From: SIG607 sp045533195
GTDB lineage: Bacteria > Bacillota > Clostridia > Oscillospirales > Acutalibacteraceae
Assembly: GCA_045533195.1 (NCBI GenBank)
Contig: JAZSHI010000005.1
Coordinates: 1-41,381 of the forward strand
DNA length: 41,381 nt
Direction of reading: 5' to 3'
Shown: in pieces, positions 16,013 through 24,646 of the stretch
How the letters are laid out: the number at the start of each line of letters is the position of its first letter
Position numbering within the stretch: position 1 is the stretch's first letter
Translations under genes and position numbers: made by a program
Notes under the pieces: generated by a model
Told to the model about the DNA's origin: nothing
The model's database searches: none
Seen by the model: the letters and a program-made list of their open reading frames with translations, nothing else

Positions 16013-16041
16013 ATTATATAGTTTTATATAAATATTATCAA
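16013..16041 (-). promoter_or_regulatory. Orphaned ancestral ychF promoter
   Basis: Minus strand TTGATA (16036-16041), 17 bases, TATAAT (16013-16018). It lies about 36 bases from the orphan ATG and now drives transcription into the island's right end, towards the terminator of the adhesin gene. Confidence 0.75.
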
Positions 16042-16060
16042 GAAAAAATATAAAAAAACT

Positions 16061-16088
16061 TTGAAAATCATAAATAATGTAGTATAAT
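16061..16088 (+). promoter_or_regulatory. Promoter of hprK
   Basis: TTGAAA (16061-16066), 16-base spacer, TATAAT (16083-16088), 30 bases before the hprK start. Divergent from the orphaned ychF promoter. Confidence 0.75.
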
Positions 16089-16118
16089 ATAAAAGATAAT
16101 GAAAGGAGTGACACCTTT

Positions 16119-17081
16119 ATGCATACTAATTTTACAATTTCACTTGCAAAAATTATTGCAGAGTTATCTCTTGAAACTCTGTATCTTCCTTATGAAGCAG
16201 AAAATATTATGATAAAAAGTGCCGAAATAAACCGTCCGGGTATTCAACTTGCGGGCTTTTACGGTTACTTTGACAATTCCCGTATTCAGATAATAGGAAA
16301 AACTGAGGAAGGCTATCTTGAAGAACTTACACTTGAAGAACAGCAGTCACGATATGCCACCTTCCTTTCTCAAAAACCGCCTGCAATAATTATCGCAAGA
16401 AATTTATCCATACCCGATTTTGTTATTGACATTGCAAAGCGTTACGAGGTTCCCGTACTCAGAAGTAAGGGTTCAACCTCGGAGGTTTCGGCGGCATTGG
16501 TTGCTTTCCTTAATCTTCAACTTGCCCCCCGAATTACCCGTCACGGTGTTTTGGTTGAGGTTTACGGTGAAGGTATTCTGCTGCTGGGTGAAAGCGGTGT
16601 AGGTAAAAGTGAAACGGCTATTGAACTTGTTAAGCGCGGTCACCGTCTTATTGCCGACGATGCAGTTGAAATCCGTAAGGTTTCCAGTAAATCTTTAGTA
16701 GGAAGTGCGCCCGATAATATTCGACACTTTATTGAGCTTCGCGGTATAGGTATAATTAACGCAAGTCGTATATTTGGTGTAGGTGCGGTTAAACTTACAG
16801 AAAAAATAGATATGGTAATAAATCTGGAGCCTTGGGACATAAACAAGGTTTATGACAGAATGGGACTTGAAGCGCAGACTACCGAAATTTTAGGCATTAC
16901 CGTTCCTTCGGTTACAATTCCCGTAAAACCCGGTAGAAACCTTGCGGTAATCATAGAGGTTGCTTCAATGAACAACAGACAGAAAAAATTGGGCTACAAC
17001 GCAGCCGAAGATTTGCTTAAGCGTCTTGGTATGATGGATGACGATGGGGCAGAAGAGGTTAATGTTGATCCTTATCAATAA
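16119..17081 (+). CDS. hprK: HPr kinase/phosphorylase
   Basis: Cytoplasmic sensor enzyme that phosphorylates (and dephosphorylates) Ser46 of HPr and so controls carbon catabolite repression through CcpA in Firmicutes. The 320-residue protein has the N-terminal HprK domain, the catalytic RHG region (ITRHGVLVEVYGEGILL), the P-loop GESGVGKS at 157-164, the IADDAVEIRK segment, and the family signature IELRGIGIINASRIFGVGAV. Length is usual (about 310). ATG 16119 follows AAAGGAG. It heads a plus-strand run followed 20 bases later by a ROK glucokinase, which fits a link to glucose use. Confidence 0.97.
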   Translation: MHTNFTISLAKIIAELSLETLYLPYEAENIMIKSAEINRPGIQLAGFYGYFDNSRIQIIGKTEEGYLEELTLEEQQSRYATFLSQKPPAIIIARNLSIPDFVIDIAKRYEVPVLRSKGSTSEVSAALVAFLNLQLAPRITRHGVLVEVYGEGILLLGESGVGKSETAIELVKRGHRLIADDAVEIRKVSSKSLVGSAPDNIRHFIELRGIGIINASRIFGVGAVKLTEKIDMVINLEPWDINKVYDRMGLEAQTTEILGITVPSVTIPVKPGRNLAVIIEVASMNNRQKKLGYNAAEDLLKRLGMMDDDGAEEVNVDPYQ

Positions 17082-17101
17082 ATTTTGGAGGAATTTGAAA
17101 A

Positions 17102-18055
17102 ATGTACACTTTAGGAATTGATTTAGGCGGCACAAACATCGTAGCAGGTGTTGTTGACGAAAACTTAAGGGTAATCGCAAAGGGTAAAGTTAAAACCAAC
17201 AGCCCCCGTCCTGCAAACGAAATTGCTGATGATATGGCAAAGGCTTGTTTAATCGCTTGTGAAAATGCAGGAATAGCTATTGATGATATATCTGCTTGCG
17301 GTATCGGTAGCCCCGGAGCAATAGATCCCGTAAAGGGCACCGTTGTTGTCGCAAATAACCTTAAATTTGATAACGTACCCTTAGCTCAGATGTTAAAAGA
17401 GCGCACCGGTGTTGATTTCTACATCGAAAACGATGCTAACGCTGCTGCTTACGGTGAATTTTTAGCAGGCAGCGGCAGAGGGGTTAGTGACTGTGTAGCC
17501 GTTACTCTCGGTACAGGTGTTGGCGGCGGTGTTATTATCGGCGGCAAACTTTTCTCGGGCTCTAACTATGCAGGCGGTGAGCTTGGTCATATGGTAATAA
17601 ATTTTGACGGTGAGCCTTGTTCCTGCGGAAGAAGAGGCTGTTGGGAGGCCTATGCATCTGCAACCGCTCTTATCCGTCAGACCAAAGCCGCAATGGAAAA
17701 AGATAAAGACAGCATTATGTGGAAACTTGCAGACGGCCACCTCGAAAACGTAAACGGCAGAATTGCTTTTGACGGTATGAGAAAGGGCGATAAAACCGCC
17801 TGTGAAGTAGTAGCTGCCTACGAAAAATACGTAGCAATAGGCATTGCTAACATCATCAACATCTTCCAGCCCCAAAAAATCTGTATCGGCGGCGGTATTT
17901 CCAACGAAAAAGAAACTCTCATAAACCCCATAAAAGATTTTGTAAACGAGGAAGTTTACGCAACCATGGGCAAACCCTGTGAGATTCTCCCCGCCGAACT
18001 GGGTAATGATGCAGGAATTATTGGCGCCGCACAACTCTACAGATTGTACAAATAA
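17102..18055 (+). CDS. glcK: ROK-family glucokinase
   Basis: ATP-dependent glucose kinase of the ROK group. The 317-residue protein has the phosphate-binding GIDLGGTN at 5-12, catalytic Asp111 in ENDANAAAYGE, the second phosphate loop LGTGVGGG, and the ROK zinc site made of His163 (GELGHM) and Cys173, Cys175, Cys180 in CSCGRRGC. This set marks the glucokinase branch rather than a ROK repressor, as there is no DNA-binding N-terminus. GGAGG lies nine bases before ATG 17102. It follows hprK closely and probably shares its transcript. Confidence 0.93.
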   Translation: MYTLGIDLGGTNIVAGVVDENLRVIAKGKVKTNSPRPANEIADDMAKACLIACENAGIAIDDISACGIGSPGAIDPVKGTVVVANNLKFDNVPLAQMLKERTGVDFYIENDANAAAYGEFLAGSGRGVSDCVAVTLGTGVGGGVIIGGKLFSGSNYAGGELGHMVINFDGEPCSCGRRGCWEAYASATALIRQTKAAMEKDKDSIMWKLADGHLENVNGRIAFDGMRKGDKTACEVVAAYEKYVAIGIANIINIFQPQKICIGGGISNEKETLINPIKDFVNEEVYATMGKPCEILPAELGNDAGIIGAAQLYRLYK

Positions 18056-18067
18056 TTTAGACGGCTT

Positions 18068-18178
18068 GAAAAATCGTCCATAGCATCATTTTTGCGAGGG
18101 GCGGTATAAATTATACAGCACCCTCGCTGCAAAATAACACTCTGAACGATTTTTCTGCGCCGCGGCAAAGGCTATGGA
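18068..18178. repeat. Structured intergenic region with nested and crossed inverted repeats
   Basis: Between glcK and murB: GAAAAATCGT (18068-18077) pairs with ACGATTTTTC (18146-18155); GCGAGGG (18094-18100) pairs with CCCTCGC (18121-18127); GTATAAATTATAC (18104-18116) is its own palindrome in the loop; TCCATAGC (18077-18084) pairs with GCTATGGA (18171-18178). The last pairing crosses the first, so either a pseudoknot or alternative folds are possible. No gene in the 185 bases. Could be a palindromic repeat element or a structured leader of murB. Confidence 0.6.
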
Positions 18179-18240
18179 TTTCTGTGCCATGGTGAAATTT
18201 ACTATGGCGAACAACAAATATCAAGATTAGAGGTAAAGAT

Positions 18241-19146
18241 ATGACGGCTTTTGAAGGTTTTCTTATTGACAACAAAATAAAGTATTTAAAAAACGAGCCT
18301 ATGAGCCGTCATACGTCCTTTCACATTGGCGGTAATGCACAGTATTTTGTGTTACCCGATGATGAAAAGGCGCTTATAGGCGTAATTGATTTCTGTAAGA
18401 AATCCGATGTTCCCGTTACCTTAATAGGAAAGGGAAGCAACCTTGTAGTAAGCGATAGTGGAATTGAGGGCGCGGTTATATGCACCCTTAATATGAACTC
18501 TATAGCCTTTAGTGAAAATGGGGATATTTTTGCATCTTCAGGCGCATCCCTTGCCGCCCTTTGTGCCTTTGCCCGTGATAACTCTTTAAGCGGTCTTGAA
18601 TTTGCTTACGGTATTCCGGGAAGTGTAGGCGGAGCTATGTTTATGAATGCTGGGGCTTATGGCGGCGAAATGAAGGACGTTGCTGTTTCTGCCCTTTGCT
18701 TAGACGAAAATCTTAACACTCTCCTTGTTGAAGGGGAGGATATGTGTCTTACCTATCGAAGCAGTATTTTTAAGAAAAAAGGTCTTCTTATACTCGGCGC
18801 CTATTTCAAACTCAAGGAGGATAAAAAAGAGGAAATTACTGCCAGAATGAACGACTATATGGGCAGAAGAAAGTCAAAGCAACCTCTTGAATATCCAAGT
18901 GCCGGAAGTGTATTTAAACGTCCCGAAGGCTATTTTGCAGGGGCTCTTATCGAGAAAAACGGTTTTAAGGGCTTTACTGTAGGCGGAGCTCAGGTCAGCG
19001 AAAAACACGCAGGCTTTATTATAAACAAAGGCAACGCCACCTGCAGCGACGTTAAAAATCTTGTTGAGATTATAAGAGAAAAGGTACAAAAGGAAGACGG
19101 TGTTTTACTTCGGCCTGAACTTATATTCATAGGCAAGGATGTTTAA
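18241..19146 (+). CDS. murB: UDP-N-acetylenolpyruvoylglucosamine reductase
   Basis: FAD enzyme that reduces UDP-GlcNAc-enolpyruvate to UDP-MurNAc in peptidoglycan precursor synthesis. The 301-residue protein has the FAD-binding PCMH fold with HTSFHIGG at 24-31, GKGSNLVVSD at 63-72, GLEFAYGIPGSVGGAMFMNAG at about 118-138, the Tyr-Arg pair YRSS at 172-175, catalytic Ser223 in SAGSVFKRP, and Glu293 in RPELIFIG. The short loop set fits type II MurB of Gram-positives. ATG 18241 follows AGAGGT. It is followed 20 bases later by whiA, a common order in Clostridia. Confidence 0.96.
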   Translation: MTAFEGFLIDNKIKYLKNEPMSRHTSFHIGGNAQYFVLPDDEKALIGVIDFCKKSDVPVTLIGKGSNLVVSDSGIEGAVICTLNMNSIAFSENGDIFASSGASLAALCAFARDNSLSGLEFAYGIPGSVGGAMFMNAGAYGGEMKDVAVSALCLDENLNTLLVEGEDMCLTYRSSIFKKKGLLILGAYFKLKEDKKEEITARMNDYMGRRKSKQPLEYPSAGSVFKRPEGYFAGALIEKNGFKGFTVGGAQVSEKHAGFIINKGNATCSDVKNLVEIIREKVQKEDGVLLRPELIFIGKDV

Positions 19147-19166
19147 AAATCGGGAAGGGGAAGAGT

Positions 19167-20072
19167 ATGTCATTTTGTAGCGAACTGAAAAACGATTTGT
19201 GTATTGAAAAACAGCCCGAGTGCTGTAAAATTGCCGAATGTTACGGTCTTATGCTTTTCGGACATACCTTTTCCTATAAAAATATTTCCATTATTACCGA
19301 AAACGAACAAATATCAAAGCGTTACATAAAATATCTAAAAACAAATTTCGCAATTATCCCCTCCCTTAAAAAAAGCGGAAAGATGTCAACAATTTATAAT
19401 ATATCTGTTTCTTCTTCGGAGCAATGCTCATCGGTGATGTCTGCATTCGGATACGAAACAGGCGATTATTTAAGTATAAACCACGACGTTTTTAAAAGAG
19501 AATGTTGTTTCGGCAGTTTTATAAGAGGCGCTTTTCTTGCCTGCGGGCAGATGACCAACCCTTTTAAAAACTATCACGCAGAATTTGTAATAAGAGATTT
19601 TACCATTGCTCTTGAATTTTTCAGTCTTCTTCAAAGCAGAGGACTTTCTCCCAAACGCAGTATGCGTGGCAACACCACCGTAATTTACTTTAATAAAAGT
19701 GAAACTATAGAAGAACTTTTAACCCTTATGGGTGCAAACAAAAAGGTGCTTGAATTTATTGACGTGCAGGTTGCAAAAACCATAAGAAACAGAGAAAACC
19801 GCAAAAACAATCTTGAAATGGGCAACATAGGAAAGCAGGTTGATGCTTCCCTTAATCAGCGTCTTGCCATTGAATATCTTATTGAAAAAGGAAAGCTTGA
19901 AACCTTAAGCGACGAGCTGTATTCCGTTGCAACCTTAAGAATTGAAAATCCCGATGCGTCCCTTAGTGAGCTATGTAAAATTTATCCCGACTCCATAACC
20001 CGTTCGGGACTTAACCATAGACTTAAAAAGATTATGGATATAGCTGAGGAGCTTAAAAACGGAGAAAAATAA
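19167..20072 (+). CDS. whiA: Sporulation/division regulator WhiA
   Basis: DNA-binding protein of 301 residues with a degenerate LAGLIDADG homing-endonuclease fold in the N-terminal two-thirds (CCFGSFIRGAFLACGQMTNPFKNYHAEFVIRD) and a C-terminal helix-turn-helix (LYSVATLRIENPDASLSELCKIYPDSITRSGLNHRLKKI). WhiA acts in cell division and chromosome organisation in Bacillus and in sporulation in Streptomyces. Its place next to murB fits the usual gene order. The start follows a GGAAGGGG stretch. The stop is separated from dnaE by a single base, so the two are coupled. Confidence 0.95.
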   Translation: MSFCSELKNDLCIEKQPECCKIAECYGLMLFGHTFSYKNISIITENEQISKRYIKYLKTNFAIIPSLKKSGKMSTIYNISVSSSEQCSSVMSAFGYETGDYLSINHDVFKRECCFGSFIRGAFLACGQMTNPFKNYHAEFVIRDFTIALEFFSLLQSRGLSPKRSMRGNTTVIYFNKSETIEELLTLMGANKKVLEFIDVQVAKTIRNRENRKNNLEMGNIGKQVDASLNQRLAIEYLIEKGKLETLSDELYSVATLRIENPDASLSELCKIYPDSITRSGLNHRLKKIMDIAEELKNGEK

Positions 20073-20073
20073 T

Positions 20074-23000
20074 ATGACCGACTTTGTGCATCTTCATCTT
20101 CACACAGAATTTAGTTTGCTGGACGGCTGTTGCCGTATCGGTGCTCTTTTTGATGCAGTGAAGAAGCGTGGACAAAGGGCGGTTGCTATAACCGACCACG
20201 GCGTAATGTATGGCGCTGTGAATTTTTTTAAAGCCGCTAAAGAGGCGGGAATAAAGGCAATTATAGGCTGTGAGGTTTATGTTGCACCCCGAGGAAGAAA
20301 AGATAAACAAAAGGGTGCCGACAGCGAATATAACCATTTAGTACTGCTTTGCAAAAACGAAACGGGATATAAAAATCTTATAAAAATGGTATCCCTTTCC
20401 TTTACCGAGGGCTTTTATATGCGCCCCAGAATTGACAAGGAGCTTTTAAAAGAACATAGTGAAGGACTAATTGCCCTTTCAGCCTGTCTTGCAGGTGAAA
20501 TTCCAAGACTTTTAACCAAGGGAGAATACGAAAAGGCTAAAGAAACTGCCCTTTGGTATAACTCTGTCTTCGGTCAGGAAAATTATTATATTGAAATTCA
20601 GGACCACTCTTTAATGGAGCAAAAACGTATTTTGCCCGATTTACTAAGGCTGTCAAGAGAAACAGGTATTCCCCTTGTTGCTACAAACGACGTACACTAC
20701 ATTGAAAAAGATGACGCCCTTACCCAAAAAGTGCTTATTTGTCTTCAAACGGGCAAAAAGTTGAATGAAGAAAATGCCCTTGAATTTAAAACCGATGAAT
20801 TTTATCTTAAAAGCGGCGACCAGATGGCGATGCTTTTTTCTGCCTTTGACGGAGCGGTTGAGAACACCGTAAAAATTGCCGATATGTGCAATTTTGAGTT
20901 TGAATTCGGCAATATAAAGCTTCCTTTATTTGATATTGGCAATAAAAACCACGACCTTTATTTAAAGGAAAAATGCTACGAAGGTCTTAACAGACTTTAT
21001 AATGATGATGAAAAGCCGAAGGCGAAAGAACGCTTAGAATATGAACTTTCGGTAATTTCAAAAATGGGATATACCGACTATTATCTTATTGTTCAGGATT
21101 TCGTGCATTTTGCCAAAAGCAAGGATATTCCCGTAGGCCCAGGAAGAGGCTCGGGCGCGGGAAGTATTGCCGCCTACTGTTCGGGCATAACAGGTATCGA
21201 TCCTTTAAAATACGGGCTTCTTTTTGAACGCTTTTTAAATCCTGAACGCGTATCAATGCCCGACTTTGATATTGACTTTTGCTTTGTGAGAAGGCAAGAG
21301 GTTATTGATTACGTAGTTAATAAGTACGGAAGCGACCGTGTGGCGCAGATAGTTACCTTTGGAACACTTGCCGCCCGAAATGCCGTAAGAGATGTTGGCA
21401 GAGTAATGGATGTTCCCTATAATCTGTGTGATAAAATAGCCAAGCTTATTCCAAGAGAATATCATACCGACTTAAGCTCGGCTGTTAAAAAGGTTTCTGA
21501 GCTTAAAGCACTTTATGAAGATGATGAAACGGTCAAAGCGCTTATTGATACTGCAGTTAAGCTTACGGGAATGCCCCGCCACAGCTCTACCCATGCGGCA
21601 GGTGTTGTTATTTGTGACAGAGCGGTAAGTGAATACGTTCCTCTTTCTAAAAATGACGACGTTATAGTTACACAGTACACTATGACCGCCCTTGATGAAC
21701 TTGGTCTTTTAAAAATGGATTTTTTGGGACTAAGAAACCTAACTGTAATAAGAGATACCGAAAACGCTATAAGAAAAAGGGAAAAGAACTTCAGTATTGA
21801 AAACATCCCCCTTAACGATAAAGCTACCCTCAAGATGATGGGGGCAGGGTTTACTTCAGGTGTTTTTCAGTATGAAAGCGACGGTATGACCAATGTTGTT
21901 AAGACCTTTAAGCCTGAAACACTGGAAGATTTAATAGCAATACTTTCTTTATACAGACCTGGGCCCATGGACTCCATTCCTACCTATATTCGCAACCGTT
22001 TTCATCCCGAAGATATACATTACGATACCCCTCTCTTAAAGCCTATTCTTGATATAACCTACGGCTGTATTGTTTATCAGGAACAGGTTATGCAAATCTG
22101 CCGCGACCTTGCGGGATATTCCCTTGGCAGAGCAGATATTGTTCGCCGTGCTATGTCAAAGAAAAAGCACAGCGTTATGGAAGCAGAGCGCGAAGTATTT
22201 GTTTCGGGCTGTATAAAAAACGGAATAGAAAAACAGATTGCCGAAAAAATCTTCGACCATATGGCAGCCTTTTCTTCCTATGCCTTTAATAAATCTCACG
22301 CGGCGGCATATGGCTATCTCGCCTATCAGACCGCCTATTTAAAGTGTCATTTCCCCAAGGAATATATGGCTGCTCTTATGACCAGTGTTATGGAAAATCA
22401 GGACAAGGTGCTTGAATATATTTCAGAGTGTCAGCGCCTTGGTATAGCTATACTTCCGCCTTGTGTGAATGAAAGCGAAGAATATATGAGTGTTAGCGAA
22501 AAGGGAATACGCTTTGGACTGTTGCTTATAAAAAATCTTGGAAGAGGCGCGGTAAGAAAAATTATTGACGAACGCACCCTTAATGGAAAATTTACTTCGA
22601 TGTATGATTTTTGTATCCGTAATTTTTCCCGCGAATTTAACCGCAGAGCGTTGGAAAATCTTATAAAAAGCGGTGCTATGGATTCCCTTGAAAAAACAAG
22701 ACGTATGATGCTTTTCGGTATTGACGCGGTTCTTAGCATAGCAGAAAGCAAAAGTCGTTATGAAATGGGCGGTCAGATGGACCTTTTCTCCCTTGATGAG
22801 ACTGAAAACAGTGATTTTGCTTTGCCTTTTAAAGAAGAAATGAAATCGGGTGAATTGTATGCCCTTGAAAAAGAAGCGACGGGAATGTATATTACAGGCC
22901 ATCCTATGAAGGAATTTTCTGCCTACGCTTCCTTTAGCGGTGGATTAAGCATAAGAGAAATTTTGGCTAATGAAGAAAATGACGGAAAAAGGGTGAGCTT

Positions 23001-23499
23001 AATAGCGCTTATTTCTTCACTAAGTGTAAAACAACTAAAAAGCGGTCAGATGCTCTGTACCGTAACCGCCGAGGATATGACGGGAAGTATTAATATTATC
23101 TGCTTTTCTAAAACCTATGCTCTTTATCAGAATCTTTTTACCCCGTCAAAAATCCTTAAATTTGTTTGTAAAGTAAGTGTAAGGGAAGACCGCCCTGTTG
23201 AGCTTATACTGGAAAGGGCGGAAGAGCTTCCGAAATTTGCTGCGAATTTCGTTGCTCCAACCAAGAGTAAAGAAACTAAAATTTATATTAAAGTGGATTT
23301 TATGGATGGCGCAAAAATGAAATCCGTTACTCCCGTACTTATGGAAAATAGCGGAGAATGTCCCGTTTATATCTACTGTGAAGAGGATAAAAAAAGCTAT
23401 CTTGCCCCCGAAAAGCTTTGGGTGGAAAATAGCGAAATATTGATAATAAAGCTGAAAAATGTTTTGGGCGAAGATAATGTAAAAATTGTTGAAAAGTGA
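20074..23499 (+). CDS. dnaE: DNA polymerase III alpha subunit, DnaE type
   Basis: Replicative DNA polymerase subunit of 1141 residues. It has the N-terminal PHP domain (FVHLHLHTEFSLLDGC), the GPGRGSGAGS nucleotide-binding stretch, catalytic aspartates Asp399 and Asp401 in PDFDIDF and Asp549 in KMDFLGL, the tandem HhH region, and a C-terminal OB domain (RVSLIALISSL to TGSINIICFSK). It lacks the intrinsic exonuclease insert of PolC, so it is the DnaE form; Clostridia usually carry PolC as well. It starts one base after the whiA stop with GGAG in the end of whiA. The next gene overlaps or nearly abuts the stop. Confidence 0.97.
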   Translation: MTDFVHLHLHTEFSLLDGCCRIGALFDAVKKRGQRAVAITDHGVMYGAVNFFKAAKEAGIKAIIGCEVYVAPRGRKDKQKGADSEYNHLVLLCKNETGYKNLIKMVSLSFTEGFYMRPRIDKELLKEHSEGLIALSACLAGEIPRLLTKGEYEKAKETALWYNSVFGQENYYIEIQDHSLMEQKRILPDLLRLSRETGIPLVATNDVHYIEKDDALTQKVLICLQTGKKLNEENALEFKTDEFYLKSGDQMAMLFSAFDGAVENTVKIADMCNFEFEFGNIKLPLFDIGNKNHDLYLKEKCYEGLNRLYNDDEKPKAKERLEYELSVISKMGYTDYYLIVQDFVHFAKSKDIPVGPGRGSGAGSIAAYCSGITGIDPLKYGLLFERFLNPERVSMPDFDIDFCFVRRQEVIDYVVNKYGSDRVAQIVTFGTLAARNAVRDVGRVMDVPYNLCDKIAKLIPREYHTDLSSAVKKVSELKALYEDDETVKALIDTAVKLTGMPRHSSTHAAGVVICDRAVSEYVPLSKNDDVIVTQYTMTALDELGLLKMDFLGLRNLTVIRDTENAIRKREKNFSIENIPLNDKATLKMMGAGFTSGVFQYESDGMTNVVKTFKPETLEDLIAILSLYRPGPMDSIPTYIRNRFHPEDIHYDTPLLKPILDITYGCIVYQEQVMQICRDLAGYSLGRADIVRRAMSKKKHSVMEAEREVFVSGCIKNGIEKQIAEKIFDHMAAFSSYAFNKSHAAAYGYLAYQTAYLKCHFPKEYMAALMTSVMENQDKVLEYISECQRLGIAILPPCVNESEEYMSVSEKGIRFGLLLIKNLGRGAVRKIIDERTLNGKFTSMYDFCIRNFSREFNRRALENLIKSGAMDSLEKTRRMMLFGIDAVLSIAESKSRYEMGGQMDLFSLDETENSDFALPFKEEMKSGELYALEKEATGMYITGHPMKEFSAYASFSGGLSIREILANEENDGKRVSLIALISSLSVKQLKSGQMLCTVTAEDMTGSINIICFSKTYALYQNLFTPSKILKFVCKVSVREDRPVELILERAEELPKFAANFVAPTKSKETKIYIKVDFMDGAKMKSVTPVLMENSGECPVYIYCEEDKKSYLAPEKLWVENSEILIIKLKNVLGEDNVKIVEK

Positions 23500-23509
23500 G
23501 GTGAAAATA

Positions 23510-24628
23510 GTGTTAACTTACAAAATAGCAGACGTGACCGTAGGAATGGATATAAAGCATGAACGTCTTAAAAAACAAGCGGAGCCTTATCGTTTTAATA
23601 CCGATAATCCGGAAATAGTACTGTCGGTGCCCGAAAAGGCAACCCTTCGTGCAAAGGAAAAATTCAAGGAGCTTTCTGACGGTGAAATAGAGTATCTTTT
23701 AATGGGCGCTCTTTTTTACGATAAGCTTCTTGACTTCGACGGGCTGATGCTTCATTCGTCAGCAGTTGCGGTAGGCAATACGGCATATCTTTTCTCTGCC
23801 GATTCGGGCGTGGGTAAATCTACCCACACTACTCTATGGACAAAGTGTATAGATGGCGCTGTTATAGTAAATGACGATAAACCTGCAATCAGAAGCGTAA
23901 ACGGTAAATTATACGTTTATGGCACTCCCTTTAGCGGAAAGCACGATAAAAGCATTAATAAAAGCTTTTTGCTGGGTGGCATTTGTTTTATCGAGAGGGG
24001 AAAAGAAAACTCTATAGTGGAAACCGACGTTGCTGCTTCTTTGCCGCTATTTTTAAAACAGTCTTCAGGAATGCTTAGTGAAGACAGAATATCTTTAAGA
24101 CTTAGCGTTACCGATAAGATTTTAAGCGTTGCAAAGCTTTATAAAATGAAGTGCAATACCGATATTTCGGCGGCAAAAATGTCTTATGAAAAAATGAATA
24201 CTGCCGTAAAGGTAAAGCTGGACAGCATATATGAAGTTATGGAAGAAATGCTTTCTCTCGGGAAAGAGGTTACCTTTACCACTAACGGAGACAGTATGAG
24301 GCCGTTGCTTTTTTCATCTGACAGCGTAACCTTAAAGCGTGTCCCAAATTATAAAAAGGGCGACGTGGTGCTTTTTAGAAAAGATGACGGCAGTTTTGTT
24401 CTTCACAGAATAATAAAAATAAAAAAAGACACGGTCTTTACCGAAGGCGATGCTCTTATCAGAAAGGATGCGCCCTTCGATAAGTCGCGAATAATAGGCA
24501 AAGCGGTTGCGTTTATACGTAAGGATAAAACTATAAGATTAGCCGACTTTTCCTATCGTTTTTACAAGGCTGTTTATGTTTCAGCTTTTGGCAGAACACT
24601 TAGAAAAATCAAAAGAAAAATATTTTAA
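23510..24628 (+). CDS. Fusion of HprK-like P-loop kinase domain and S26-type signal peptidase-like domain
   Basis: A 372-residue protein with two domains. The N-terminal part (about 70-200) has LMLHSSAVAVGNTAYLFSADSGVGKST with a P-loop at about 100-105, VNDDKPAIR and YGTPFSGK, the hallmarks of HPr-kinase-like serine kinases often found beside peptide-modification genes. The C-terminal part (about 250-350) has GDSMRP with Ser262, KKGDVVLF, and VLHRII with His299, followed by FTEGDAL, which matches the S24/S26 signal peptidase fold with a Ser-His dyad (ER/SipW-like) in place of Ser-Lys. No clear membrane helix precedes Ser262. The start is taken as GTG 23510, six bases after GAGGTG; an open TTG at 23486 lies inside dnaE. 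Role unknown; partner unknown. Downstream is an acyltransferase-like gene. Confidence 0.75.
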   Translation: MLTYKIADVTVGMDIKHERLKKQAEPYRFNTDNPEIVLSVPEKATLRAKEKFKELSDGEIEYLLMGALFYDKLLDFDGLMLHSSAVAVGNTAYLFSADSGVGKSTHTTLWTKCIDGAVIVNDDKPAIRSVNGKLYVYGTPFSGKHDKSINKSFLLGGICFIERGKENSIVETDVAASLPLFLKQSSGMLSEDRISLRLSVTDKILSVAKLYKMKCNTDISAAKMSYEKMNTAVKVKLDSIYEVMEEMLSLGKEVTFTTNGDSMRPLLFSSDSVTLKRVPNYKKGDVVLFRKDDGSFVLHRIIKIKKDTVFTEGDALIRKDAPFDKSRIIGKAVAFIRKDKTIRLADFSYRFYKAVYVSAFGRTLRKIKRKIF

Positions 24629-24646
24629 AATAAAGGAGAAAATTTT

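Noticed and set aside
17281..17291. TGATGATATA inside the glucokinase gene as a stray array linker
   Set aside because: It is in coding sequence without flanking hairpins and is likely chance.
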